A stretch of 64,000 nt of DNA from Lentzea sp. NEAU-D7 (lineage in GTDB: Bacteria; Actinomycetota; Actinomycetes; Mycobacteriales; Pseudonocardiaceae): assembly GCF_026242055.1 (NCBI RefSeq), contig NZ_JAPJDL010000012.1, positions 139,176 to 203,175 on the forward strand. Direction: 5' to 3'. Of the stretch, positions 41,879 to 49,539 are shown in pieces. Every line of letters begins with the position of its first letter. Positions within the stretch are counted from its first letter, which is position 1. Made by a program: the position numbers and the translations under genes. The notes under the pieces were generated by a model. The model saw only the letters and a list, made by a program, of their open reading frames with translations. It was not told the origin of the DNA and did not search any database.

Positions 41879-42636
41879 CCAAACACTTCTTCATCGACAC
41901 GACCGTCCTGCTGGGACGGTCACTGCGGCACATCACGCGCAGTCTGGACACCATCATCACGACCGTCATCACGCCGATCGCGATGATGCTGATGTTCGTC
42001 TACGTGTTCGGCGGCGCGATCCGGACCGGCTCCGCCTCGTACGTGAACTACCTGCTGCCCGGCATCCTGCTCATCACGGTCGCCTCAGGCATCTCCTACA
42101 CCGCGTTCCGGCTCTTCCTGGACACGCAGAGCGGGATCTTCGAGCGGTTCCAGTCCATGCCGATCGCGCGGTCGTCCGTGCTGTGGGCGCACGTGCTGAC
42201 CTCGCTGGTCGCCAACACGATCTCGCTCGTCATCGTCGTGCTCGTCGCGCTGCTGATGGGCTTCCGCTCGGGGGCGGGAGTGGCGGCGTGGCTCGCGGTC
42301 ACCGGCATCCTGGTCCTGTTCACCCTGGCGCTGACCTGGCTCGCCGTCATCCCCGGTCTCACCGCGAAGTCCGTGGACGGCGCGAGCGCGTTCTCCTACC
42401 CGCTCGTCTTCCTGCCGTTCCTCAGCTCGGCCTTCGTGCCCACCGAGACCATGCCCGGCCCGGTGCGCGCCTTCGCCGAGAACCAGCCGGTGACGTCGAT
42501 CGTCAACGCCATCCGCGCCCTGTACACGGAGCAGCCGGTCGGTACCGGCATCTGGATCGCCCTCGCCTGGTGCGTCGGCATCCTCGTCGTCGCCTACGGC
42601 TTCGCCACGCTCACCTACCGCCGCAAGATCTCCTGA
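41875..42636 (+). CDS. ABC transporter permease, DrrB type
   Basis: 253 residues, ATG overlapping the ATPase stop (ATGA). Six hydrophobic helices of the ABC-2 type; it begins with ~30 cytoplasmic residues, then IITTVITPIAMMLMFVYVFGG and the family motif SYVNYLLPGILLITVASGISYTAF, and has FLSSAFVPTETMPGPVRAFAENQPVT near the C-terminus, typical of DrrB. It forms the membrane channel of the exporter. Last gene of the P450-exporter operon; the convergent TetR gene ends 21 bp away. Confidence 0.92.
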   Translation: MTKHFFIDTTVLLGRSLRHITRSLDTIITTVITPIAMMLMFVYVFGGAIRTGSASYVNYLLPGILLITVASGISYTAFRLFLDTQSGIFERFQSMPIARSSVLWAHVLTSLVANTISLVIVVLVALLMGFRSGAGVAAWLAVTGILVLFTLALTWLAVIPGLTAKSVDGASAFSYPLVFLPFLSSAFVPTETMPGPVRAFAENQPVTSIVNAIRALYTEQPVGTGIWIALAWCVGILVVAYGFATLTYRRKIS

Positions 42637-42657
42637 CGATTCTGGCGGCGGGTGGGC

Positions 42658-43323
42658 TCAGGAGCGAGGCAGGACGCCCAAGAGCGAGGTGGTGATGGCG
42701 ATTCGCAGTGCGTCCCGCAGTTCGACGCGGTGGACCGCGAGTGCCGGTTCGGACTCGTAGACGGCCAGCAGGCTCGGCGGCGGCGAGGTGTAGGCGGACA
42801 GCGCGCCGGCCACCAGGAGGACGGTCAGGCAGAAGTGCTCGGCGTGGTCGCCGGCCTCGGGCAGGTACCGCCGCACGAGGCCGGCCATCACCGCGAGGTT
42901 GCCGAACGAGGCCCGCTTGTGCCGGCGGACCACCTCGACCGAGACGTTGTGCTCGAGCACCCCGCCCTGCGCGCCGTAGAGATCGCAGAGCGCGGTCTGG
43001 GCGGCGAGCGACCGGCTGAGCACGTCGGCCGTCTGTTCCGCCCGTTCCACGGCGGACCGGTCCAGGTCGACGCCACCGGCCAGTTCCTGCTCCAGTGCGG
43101 CCAGCCAGGTCGCCGTCCGGTCGTCCATCAGGTCGAGCAGCACCGCCTCGCGGGACTCGAAGTAGCGCAGCACCGCCGTCTTGGCCAGGCCGACCCGCCG
43201 GCTCAGCTCGTTCAGGGTCACCTCGGCCACCGGCATCTCGTCGAGCATCGCTGAGGTCGTCTCCAGGATCGCTCGACGCCGGACCTCGCGCTGCTCTTCG
43301 GTGCGTGCCCGCTGGAACGTCAT
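42658..43323 (-). CDS. TetR family repressor
   Basis: 221 residues from ATG 43323. The N-terminal helix-turn-helix (RRAILETTSAMLDEMPVAEVTLNELSRRVGLAKTAVLRYF) is typical; the C-terminal helical domain is ligand-binding and not assignable. Divergent from an SDR gene across a 101-bp gap containing three copies of a GTACCGSCGGTAC-like palindrome, so it almost certainly represses itself and the SDR. The inducer is unknown. Confidence 0.92.
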   Translation of the reverse strand: MTFQRARTEEQREVRRRAILETTSAMLDEMPVAEVTLNELSRRVGLAKTAVLRYFESREAVLLDLMDDRTATWLAALEQELAGGVDLDRSAVERAEQTADVLSRSLAAQTALCDLYGAQGGVLEHNVSVEVVRRHKRASFGNLAVMAGLVRRYLPEAGDHAEHFCLTVLLVAGALSAYTSPPPSLLAVYESEPALAVHRVELRDALRIAITTSLLGVLPRS

Positions 43324-43341
43324 GACACCGATCCTAGCTTG

Positions 43342-43410
43342 GGTACCGCCGGTACCTTGACAGTGTACCGGCGGTACATTAGCGTTTCCGCTGTAAGTTA
43401 CCAGCGGTAC
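43342..43410. promoter_or_regulatory. three palindromic TetR operators
   Basis: Site 1 GGTACCGCCGGTACC (43342-43356), site 2 GTACCGGCGGTAC (43365-43377) and site 3 TTACCAGCGGTAC (43398-43410). Sites 1 and 2 are near-perfect dyads 22-23 bp apart centre to centre; site 3 is weaker and lies next to the SDR ribosome site. Together they fill the gap between the divergent TetR and SDR genes. Confidence 0.8.
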
Positions 43411-43424
43411 CTTAGGAGACGGCG

Positions 43425-44342
43425 ATGACGAACTGGACCGAGCAGCAGATCCCGCGCCAGGACGGCCGGGTGGCCGTGATCACCGGCGCCAACACCGGGC
43501 TGGGCTTCGAGACCGCACGGCGGCTCGCCGAGCGCGGGGCGGCGGTCGTCCTGGCCGTGCGCGACACCGAGAAGGGCGAGCTGGCCGCCGCCAGGATCAA
43601 CGGGGACGTCTCCGTGCGGGAACTCGACCTGACCTCGCTCGAATCGGTGCGCGCCGCCGCGGCCGGCCTGCGCGCCACCCACCCGCGGATCGACCTGCTG
43701 ATCAACAACGCCGGCGTGATGTACACCCCGAAGCAGACCACCCGCGACGGTTTCGAGATGCAGTTCGGCACCAACCACCTGGGCCACTTCGCACTGACCG
43801 GGCTGCTGCTCGACCTGATGCTGCCGGTGCCCGGCTCGCGGGTGGTCACGGTCAGCAGCACCGGTCACCGCATCCGCGCCGCCATCCACTTCGACGACCT
43901 GCAGTGGGAACGCTCGTACAGCCGGGCCGGCGCCTACGGCCAGTCGAAGCTCGCCAACCTGATGTTCACCTACGAGCTGCAGCGCAGGCTCGCCGCGCAC
44001 GGCACCACCGTCGCGGTGGCCGCGCATCCCGGCATCTCCAACACCGAACTGGCCCGCAACACCCCGCCGGCCGCCCGCCGGCTGATCACCTGGCTCGCTC
44101 CGCTGCTCACCCAGCCCGCGGCGGCGGGCGCACTGCCCACCCTGCGGGCTGCCACCGACCCGTCCGTCCTCGGCGGGCAGTACTACGGACCCGACGGCCT
44201 GGCCGAGCGGCGCGGCCACCCGAGGGTGGTGACCTCCAGTCCCGACTCCTACGACCTGACCGTGCAGCGGCGCCTCTGGGCCGCATCGGAGGAACTCACC
44301 GGCGTGCGGTTCCCGGTGGGCCAGGAGGCCGCCGCGGTGTAG
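43425..44342 (+). CDS. short-chain dehydrogenase, retinol-dehydrogenase-like
   Basis: 305 residues from ATG 43425, GGAG upstream. TGANTGLGFETARRLAERGA (cofactor motif), LLINNAGVMYTPKQTT, VTVSSTGHRI (catalytic Ser) and YGQSKLANLMFTYEL (Tyr-Lys). The length and the NHLGHFALTGLLL segment match the retinol dehydrogenase/WW-oxidoreductase-like SDR group; bacterial members reduce varied carbonyls. Controlled by the divergent TetR repressor. Confidence 0.92.
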   Translation: MTNWTEQQIPRQDGRVAVITGANTGLGFETARRLAERGAAVVLAVRDTEKGELAAARINGDVSVRELDLTSLESVRAAAAGLRATHPRIDLLINNAGVMYTPKQTTRDGFEMQFGTNHLGHFALTGLLLDLMLPVPGSRVVTVSSTGHRIRAAIHFDDLQWERSYSRAGAYGQSKLANLMFTYELQRRLAAHGTTVAVAAHPGISNTELARNTPPAARRLITWLAPLLTQPAAAGALPTLRAATDPSVLGGQYYGPDGLAERRGHPRVVTSSPDSYDLTVQRRLWAASEELTGVRFPVGQEAAAV

Positions 44343-44376
44343 GTCGAGCCGCTCGCACGGCCTGGTCCTCCGCGGC

Positions 44377-45114
44377 TCAGCCGCTGACGGAGGCCGAGAA
44401 GTTGTCGACCGCCAGGCCGACGCCGCCGTTCCACGGCTCGAACCCGGCCTGGATGCTGGTGAGGTACCACGAGTTCGTGATCGCTCCGCGGGCGCGCACG
44501 TCGTTGATGAAGTCGAGCACGCTGAACGACCACGAGTTGATCGGCGACGGCGCGACGTAGGAGATGACGTTGTTGGAACCGTTGCTGCCGCGCCACACCT
44601 GCCAGTTGCGCCCGCCGATGGTGGTGCTGCCGATCGGCTGGATCGAGCCCTGGCGGTTGAACCAGATCATGATCTCCATCTGGTTCACGCCGTTGGTCTT
44701 CGGCGTGGGGTCGAGCCAGATGTCGTACGAGGCGTTGTAGGTGCCGCCGGCGTACCGGTAGTTGATCGACGACGTGGCGCTGCGGATCCGGCTGACCTGC
44801 ATCGGCAACGTGGAGCCGGGGGAGCAGTTGGTGTAGTGGCAGCCGAGGAACGCCGACGGGTACGACACCGGCGCCCCGTTGGTCGGGGACGAGCCCTGCT
44901 GGCTGGTGATCTGGAAGCCGGACGACGTGACGTTGATGCACTGCTGGGCCGAGGTGCCCCACCTGTTGTTCTGCACCACGTAACGGCCCTGGATGGTGGT
45001 CGACCCGTACTGGTCGCAGATGGTCACGTCGGCGTGGGCCGGGCCCGCTGTCGCGACGAACGTGCTCGCGACCAGCAAACCCGCGGCGGCAACGGCACGG
45101 AAGGTCATTCGCAT
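44377..45114 (-). CDS. secreted GH12 endoglucanase
   Basis: 245 residues from ATG 45114. Signal peptide to AGPAHA (~28). GH12 jelly-roll signatures: VVQNNRWGTSAQQCI, YPSAFLGCHYTNCS, YNASYDIWLD, then NQMEIMIWFNRQG with the nucleophile Glu and TSIQAGFEPWNGG with the acid/base Glu. It cleaves beta-1,4-glucan (cellulose, glucomannan) outside the cell. No carbohydrate-binding module is attached, unlike many streptomycete homologues. A perfect CebR-type box 22 bp upstream indicates cellobiose-type induction. Confidence 0.95.
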   Translation of the reverse strand: MRMTFRAVAAAGLLVASTFVATAGPAHADVTICDQYGSTTIQGRYVVQNNRWGTSAQQCINVTSSGFQITSQQGSSPTNGAPVSYPSAFLGCHYTNCSPGSTLPMQVSRIRSATSSINYRYAGGTYNASYDIWLDPTPKTNGVNQMEIMIWFNRQGSIQPIGSTTIGGRNWQVWRGSNGSNNVISYVAPSPINSWSFSVLDFINDVRARGAITNSWYLTSIQAGFEPWNGGVGLAVDNFSASVSG

Positions 45115-45136
45115 GACTACTCCAATGACAGGATTG

Positions 45137-45150
45137 TGGGAGCGCTCCCA
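45137..45150. promoter_or_regulatory. CebR-type operator (perfect palindrome)
   Basis: TGGGAGCGCTCCCA is a perfect 14-bp palindrome identical to the CebR binding site known for cellulose/cello-oligosaccharide control in streptomycetes. It sits 22 bp upstream of the GH12 start, where bound repressor would block transcription. Confidence 0.85.
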
Positions 45151-45320
45151 ATTTACCCGGATGTCAATAGGACGAGCAGATCGTCGAATGACCGCATGAA
45201 CGTGCAGAAGAACAAATGCAGCTGGTCATGCCCGCAATTCCGCAGCGGTATTTCCTTTTCTGGGTACGTGCGAACTGTCGAAGACCGCGTCGATTCGACT
45301 TGCCCGGACGAGGCCGGCCG

Positions 45321-45671
45321 TCATGTCGCCGGTGGTGCCACGCCCGTGGTGGTGACAGGGAGGCCCGGCGTCGTGCGGTACGAGCCAGGCGCTCCCTTGG
45401 GAGTGGTGAGCACGCTGTCGGTCGTCGAGGCCGGTGTCCGCAGGGAGGGGCCTGGATCCACCGGTCTGCTGGGGGCGTCAGGCAGGAAGGCCAGCGCCAG
45501 CACCAGGACCCCCGCCGTGGCGACGACACTTCCCGCCACCGCTGCGCCACGGCGCCGCGACCGGTTCGCCTGGCTGCGCCGGATCAGGTCGGTGGCGGAG
45601 CTGGAACTCGGCGGCGCCGTCTGCGACCGCAGTGCGGAGAAGATCGCTCTCAGTTCGTCTTCGTGCACCAT
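45321..45671 (-). CDS. small membrane protein, possible anti-sigma partner
   Basis: 116 residues, ATG 45671 overlapping the sigma-factor stop by one base. The N-terminal ~50 residues are polar (MVHEDELRAIFSALRSQ), one transmembrane helix follows (~55-75, RGAAVAGSVVATAGVLVLALAFL), then a Ser/Thr/Pro-rich extracellular tail. This topology and position match the poorly conserved membrane partners of SigE-family ECF sigma factors. No zinc anti-sigma (HxxxCxxC) motif, so the anti-sigma role is only suggested by context. Confidence 0.7.
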   Translation of the reverse strand: MVHEDELRAIFSALRSQTAPPSSSSATDLIRRSQANRSRRRGAAVAGSVVATAGVLVLALAFLPDAPSRPVDPGPSLRTPASTTDSVLTTPKGAPGSYRTTPGLPVTTTGVAPPAT

Positions 45672-46174
45672 CAGGCCTCCTGCCGCGACCGGTCGAACCC
45701 GGGGCCGAGCTTGCGCCGCAACGTCAGCAGCCCCTTGCTGCTCTGCGACTTCACGGTGCCGGAAGAACAACCGAGCGCGGCGGCGACGTCCTCCACGCTC
45801 ATGTCGTTCCAGTACCGCAGCACCAGCACCGCACGCTGGCGTGCGGGCAAGGTGGACAACGCCTCCCACACCACGAGGCCGTCCTCGGCACCGGGCGCGG
45901 TGAAGATCTCCTCGGGAGGTGCGTCGGTCAGCTCCTCCCTGCGCCAGCGCAGGCGTCTGCGTTCGGCGAGGAAGGTGCGGACGACGACCTGCCGCAGATA
46001 TGCCTCGATCCCGCTGCGGTCGGCCAGCTTCGGTCCGGCCTGGTAGAGCTTCATGAACGCCGACTGCATCACGTCCTCCGCCTCGTGCCAGTTGCCGCAC
46101 AGCAGATAAGCGGTGAACCGCATGGAGTCCGCGCACCGGTCGAAGAGTTCGGCGAACTCGGTTTCCCAGCTCAG
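45671..46174 (-). CDS. RNA polymerase ECF sigma factor, SigE-like family
   Basis: About 167 residues. Region 2 (SMRFTAYLLCGNWHEAEDVMQSAFMKLYQ) and region 4 (LPARQRAVLVLRYWNDMSVEDVAAALGCSSGTVKSQSSKGL) are clear. The start is unusual: the expected N-terminus falls at CTG 46174 (LSWETEF), with GGGGG six bases upstream and CTGA overlap with the upstream gene's stop; the only GTG is at 46237 and would add 21 unlikely residues inside the preceding gene. It directs polymerase to a small regulon, probably through the downstream membrane protein. Confidence 0.85.
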   Translation of the reverse strand: MSWETEFAELFDRCADSMRFTAYLLCGNWHEAEDVMQSAFMKLYQAGPKLADRSGIEAYLRQVVVRTFLAERRRLRWRREELTDAPPEEIFTAPGAEDGLVVWEALSTLPARQRAVLVLRYWNDMSVEDVAAALGCSSGTVKSQSSKGLLTLRRKLGPGFDRSRQEA

Positions 46175-46374
46175 CGTCGTCCCCCATCCGGTGGCCGCGG
46201 TGGCGAGGGCGACACAGGGGCAGGCGTCCTCTGCCACGTCATGTCGTCCGTGCGGACCACTGTGGGACGCTGCTCCTGAGGTCGTTCGGCGTCGCGGAGC
46301 GCGAGCACCGGAATCGCGACGACCACCAGGGCGAGCAGGAACACCGCCACCGCGATCACCTGGCCCACTCGCAC
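46171..46374 (-). CDS. small single-span membrane protein
   Basis: 67 residues from ATG 46374. One N-terminal transmembrane helix (VGQVIAVAVFLLALVVVAIPVLAL) followed by a Pro/Arg-rich tail ending GGRR. Its stop overlaps the proposed sigma-factor start (CTGA). No family recognised; position suggests it is part of the sigma-factor operon. Confidence 0.6.
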   Translation of the reverse strand: MRVGQVIAVAVFLLALVVVAIPVLALRDAERPQEQRPTVVRTDDMTWQRTPAPVSPSPPRPPDGGRR

Positions 46375-46612
46375 CGCGGCTCTCCCCGGGGATCAGTGGC
46401 GCCCCAGCAGACGCCCTCACCCTTATCCATGCGATGGGAGGCCGGTTTGGTTGCCCGTCCTCTGTGGATCGCGGGGTGACTTCTCGACCCGCGGTTCTCG
46501 ATGACGCGGACGTGCACGCATGAACCTCGGACGTTCGCTCATTCCGCGGCACGCTTGTCTGGACTTCACTGCAGAGTGTGATGACGAGTCCACCGACGAA
46601 CCGAGGTGACAC

Positions 46613-47440
46613 ATGACCATCTCTCATCCGCCGAAGCCGGGGAACGCCCTGTGGGTGTACGCGCACCCGCGCCGTGACTCGCTGAACGCCCGTCTCCTGC
46701 AAGCCGGGACCAAGGCGTTGTCGCAGCGGTACGAGGTGGCGGTGTCGGATCTTCACGCCCAGGGCTTCGACCCTGTGCTGTCCGAACGTGACCTGGGAGA
46801 TCTCGCGGATCGTCCCGGCAACATCGCCGCGCTGGCGGGGGAGGCCTACACCGCGGGGCAGCTGCCTGCCGACGTGCGGGAGGAGCAGGCCAAGCTCGCG
46901 GCGGCCGAGCTGCTCGTCGTGCAGTTCCCGCTGTGGTGGTACGGCCCGCCGGCGATCCTCAAGGGATGGTTCGACCGGGTGCTCACCAGCGGGTTCGCCT
47001 ACGGCGATCTCGATCCGGAGCTCGGCGTGCCGCGCCGGTACGGCGATGGCGGGCTGGTCGGGCGCAAGGCGCTGGTCGTGGTCACCGCCGGCGAGGACGA
47101 GCGCTCCATCGGTCCGCGCGGGATCAGCGGCGACCTCGACTCCCTGCTCTTCCCGATCACCCACGGTGTTCTCTGGTACGTCGGAATCGAGGCACTGGAC
47201 CTGCACGTGGTCCACGACGCCGATTCGCTCAGCCCTGAAGAGGTCGAACACCAGGTCGAGCGCCTGGTCACCAGGGTCAGCGGTGTCGCCGACGAGGAGG
47301 CGCGCCTGTTCCGGCGCCTGCGCGACGGCGACTACGCGGGCACGCGCGCACTGCGGGAGGACCTGATGCCCGGCCGCACCGATCTGGGGATCCACCTGGC
47401 AGGGCGGAAGTCCGCCCACGTCGCCGCCGAGCCGCGGTAG
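46613..47440 (+). CDS. NAD(P)H dehydrogenase (quinone), flavodoxin-like fold
   Basis: 275 residues from ATG 46613, GAGGTGACAC upstream. NQO1/MdaB-like family: ALWVYAHPRRDSLNARLLQAG (FMN/FAD phosphate site), LLVVQFPLWWYGPPAILKGWFDRVLTSGFAYG (the conserved FP-WWYG-PAILKGWFDR-L motif), then the C-terminal region expected for this family. It catalyses two-electron reduction of quinones or nitro compounds in the cytoplasm. Monocistronic; it ends in a 12-bp hairpin shared with the pectate lyase operon. Confidence 0.92.
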   Translation: MTISHPPKPGNALWVYAHPRRDSLNARLLQAGTKALSQRYEVAVSDLHAQGFDPVLSERDLGDLADRPGNIAALAGEAYTAGQLPADVREEQAKLAAAELLVVQFPLWWYGPPAILKGWFDRVLTSGFAYGDLDPELGVPRRYGDGGLVGRKALVVVTAGEDERSIGPRGISGDLDSLLFPITHGVLWYVGIEALDLHVVHDADSLSPEEVEHQVERLVTRVSGVADEEARLFRRLRDGDYAGTRALREDLMPGRTDLGIHLAGRKSAHVAAEPR

Positions 47441-47504
47441 ACGCAGTCTCCGTCCGCGACCGCGGTGGCGGAGCCGCAGCGGCGTTCGACGACCCGTACG
47501 GCGA

Positions 47505-47533
47505 CGTGCGGGCGGCCCACAGCCGCCCGCACG
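47505..47533. terminator. bidirectional 12-bp hairpin
   Basis: CGTGCGGGCGGC (47505-47516) pairs perfectly with GCCGCCCGCACG (47522-47533) around a 5-nt loop, between the quinone reductase and the convergent pectate lyase operon. Confidence 0.75.
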
Positions 47534-47541
47534 TGCGGGGC

Positions 47542-48531
47542 TCAGATCTTGCCGGTACCCGCGCCCTGGGTCACCAGCGTTTTCACGTTCGCCGGCGTGT
47601 CCAGGGTGTAGGCGTAGTAGCGGCGCGGGTCCTCCACGCTGCCGCCCACCACCGGTTTGCCGCTGTTGACGTAGACGTTGTCCCGCTCGACGATGCTGCC
47701 CTTCGGGCCCGCGTAGCTGTTCGTCATCGGCTCCTCGACGTTCTCGAAGTAGTTGCCCTCGACCCAGCAGCCGGACTTGTTCTGGCAGGCGACGCCCGTG
47801 TCGCTGTTGGCGACGTAGTAGTTGTTGAACACGTGCACCGGGTTGCCGAAGCGGGTGCGCGGGTTGCGCTGCGGCGTCCGGTCGAAGAAGTTGTGGTGGT
47901 AGGTCACCTTGAGGTACCCGGTGTCCTGCGCGGCGTTGCCGTCGTCGTGGCCGAGCAGCATGTTCTTGGTGTGGTGGTGGGTGTGGTTCCACGACACGGT
48001 GACGTAGCTGGACCCGCGCTTGATGTCGATCAGGCCGTCCTTGCCCGCGGACAGGTCGTTGTGGTCGATCCAGACGTGGTGGGAGAACATCTGCACGTTG
48101 ATCGAGTCGTCGCTGGCGTTGCGGAACACCAGGTTGCGGATGATCACGTTGTGCACGGCGTTCGCCGGGGGAGTGGTCACCGAGCTGACCGGCAGGCCGA
48201 TGTTCAGCCCGCCGCCGGTGATGCCGGAGCTCGCGCCGACGCCGATGATCGTCTTGTCGGAGGAGACGTCGTACATGCCCGCCGTCAGCGTGATCATGCC
48301 CTGCACGCGGACCACGCGCGGTCCGTCGGCTTTGATGGCAGCGGTGAAGTCGGCCGCCGTGGAGACGGTGACCTCCGGTCCGCCCGCGCCGCCGGTGGTC
48401 CCGTTCTGGCCGAGCGCGTTCACCGAGGCGAACCCGATGGGCGCGGCCTCGGCGGACGCGGGCGCGGTGGCCACCGACGTGACACCGCCGACGAGCACCG
48501 CGGCGAGCGCGAGAGCGCTTGTCCTCCTCAT
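47542..48531 (-). CDS. secreted pectate lyase, PL1 family (copy A)
   Basis: 329 residues from ATG 48531. Sec signal peptide to about ASAEA. Right-handed beta-helix PL1 with GFASVNALGQNGTTGGAGG, SDDSINVQMFSHHVWIDHNDLS (calcium-binding acids), YVTVSWN, and the catalytic Arg region RTRFGNPVHVFNNYY. It also has CQNKSGCWVEGNYFEN with a Cys pair, unlike its neighbours. It cleaves polygalacturonate by beta-elimination. Last gene of the four-lyase operon; its ATG overlaps the stop of copy B (ATGA). Confidence 0.95.
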   Translation of the reverse strand: MRRTSALALAAVLVGGVTSVATAPASAEAAPIGFASVNALGQNGTTGGAGGPEVTVSTAADFTAAIKADGPRVVRVQGMITLTAGMYDVSSDKTIIGVGASSGITGGGLNIGLPVSSVTTPPANAVHNVIIRNLVFRNASDDSINVQMFSHHVWIDHNDLSAGKDGLIDIKRGSSYVTVSWNHTHHHTKNMLLGHDDGNAAQDTGYLKVTYHHNFFDRTPQRNPRTRFGNPVHVFNNYYVANSDTGVACQNKSGCWVEGNYFENVEEPMTNSYAGPKGSIVERDNVYVNSGKPVVGGSVEDPRRYYAYTLDTPANVKTLVTQGAGTGKI

Positions 48532-49520
48532 GAAGTCCTCCGTTGGACTCGGCCGACGCCCGCGCCCGCGGTGACGAGCGCTGGTACGTCGGCGGCGTTG
48601 TCGAGCGAGTAGGCGTAGTAGGTGCGGGGTTCGACGACGGTGCCGAGCGTCTGCGGGGTGCCGGAGCCGGCGTAGACGTTGCCGCGTTCCACGACGCGGC
48701 CCGGCTCGCTCTTGTCGTAGCCGGACAGGATCGGGTGGGCGACGTTCTCGAAGTAGTTGGCCTCGACCAGCACCCCGGCGTCCTCTGTGGACGCGACGCC
48801 GTAGAGGGAGTTGCCGCGGTAGTAGTTGTTGTAGACGTGAACGGGCTCGCCGAACCGCACGCGCGGGTGCCGCTGGTCGGTGCGGTCGAAGAAGTTGTGG
48901 TGGTAGGTGACGCGCAGCTTGCCGCGGTCGGCGGTGTAGGTGTCGGAGTGGCCCAGCAGCGCGGCCTTGCTGTGGTCGTGGAAGTGGTTCCACGACACCG
49001 TGACGTAGTCGGACTGCCGCTTGATGTCGAGCAGGCCGTCGTAGCCGCGCGACAGGTCGCAGTGGTCGATCCACACGTGGTGCGCGGAGTTGGTGACGCT
49101 GATGGAGTCGTCCGAGGCGTCGGTGAAGCGCAGGTTGCGGATGATCACGTTGTTGCCGGGCCGGGTGGTCGAGCCCAGTTGCAACCCACCGCCGGTGATC
49201 TCGGCGGTGGAGCCGATCCCGAAGATCGTCTTGTTCGCGACGACGGTCAGCATGCCGTCGACCTCGATGCGGCCGGACACCGAGATGACGTAGGGCTCCT
49301 TGCGCCCGACGTAGTCCCGCAGCGCCGCCGCGGTCGTCACGGTGACGGCCTGGCCGCCCGCGCCGCCCGTGGTCCCGTTCTGGCCCAGCGCGGTCACGCC
49401 CGCGAAGCCGTCGGCCACGGCGTCGGCGGCCGGGCCGGCCCACGCGGTGCGCGTCGTGGTGGCGGCGAAGGCGGTCAGCGCCGTGCCCGCGAGCAGCCGT
49501 CGTCGGTTGATGGGGCTCAT
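48528..49520 (-). CDS. secreted pectate lyase, PL1 family (copy B)
   Basis: 330 residues from ATG 49520. Twin-arginine signal (INRRRLLAGTALTAFA, cleavage near AWAG). PL1 motifs: GFAGVTALGQNGTTGGAGG, SDDSISVTNSAHHVWIDHCDLSRG, YVTVSWNHFHDH, RVRFGEPVHVYNNYY. It most resembles copy C, suggesting a local duplication. Lies 19 bp after copy C and overlaps copy A by 4 bp. Confidence 0.95.
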   Translation of the reverse strand: MSPINRRRLLAGTALTAFAATTTRTAWAGPAADAVADGFAGVTALGQNGTTGGAGGQAVTVTTAAALRDYVGRKEPYVISVSGRIEVDGMLTVVANKTIFGIGSTAEITGGGLQLGSTTRPGNNVIIRNLRFTDASDDSISVTNSAHHVWIDHCDLSRGYDGLLDIKRQSDYVTVSWNHFHDHSKAALLGHSDTYTADRGKLRVTYHHNFFDRTDQRHPRVRFGEPVHVYNNYYRGNSLYGVASTEDAGVLVEANYFENVAHPILSGYDKSEPGRVVERGNVYAGSGTPQTLGTVVEPRTYYAYSLDNAADVPALVTAGAGVGRVQRRTS

Positions 49521-49539
49521 GGTGGTCCTCCGCGTCCTG

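Noticed and set aside
44836..45903. 355-residue plus-strand frame across the GH12 / sigma region
   Set aside because: Covers the CebR box and antisense of known genes; no protein-like motifs.
46175..47992. Long upstream extension of the sigma-factor frame
   Set aside because: It runs antisense through the quinone reductase and into a pectate lyase in another frame; only the part below ~46174 matches sigma factors.
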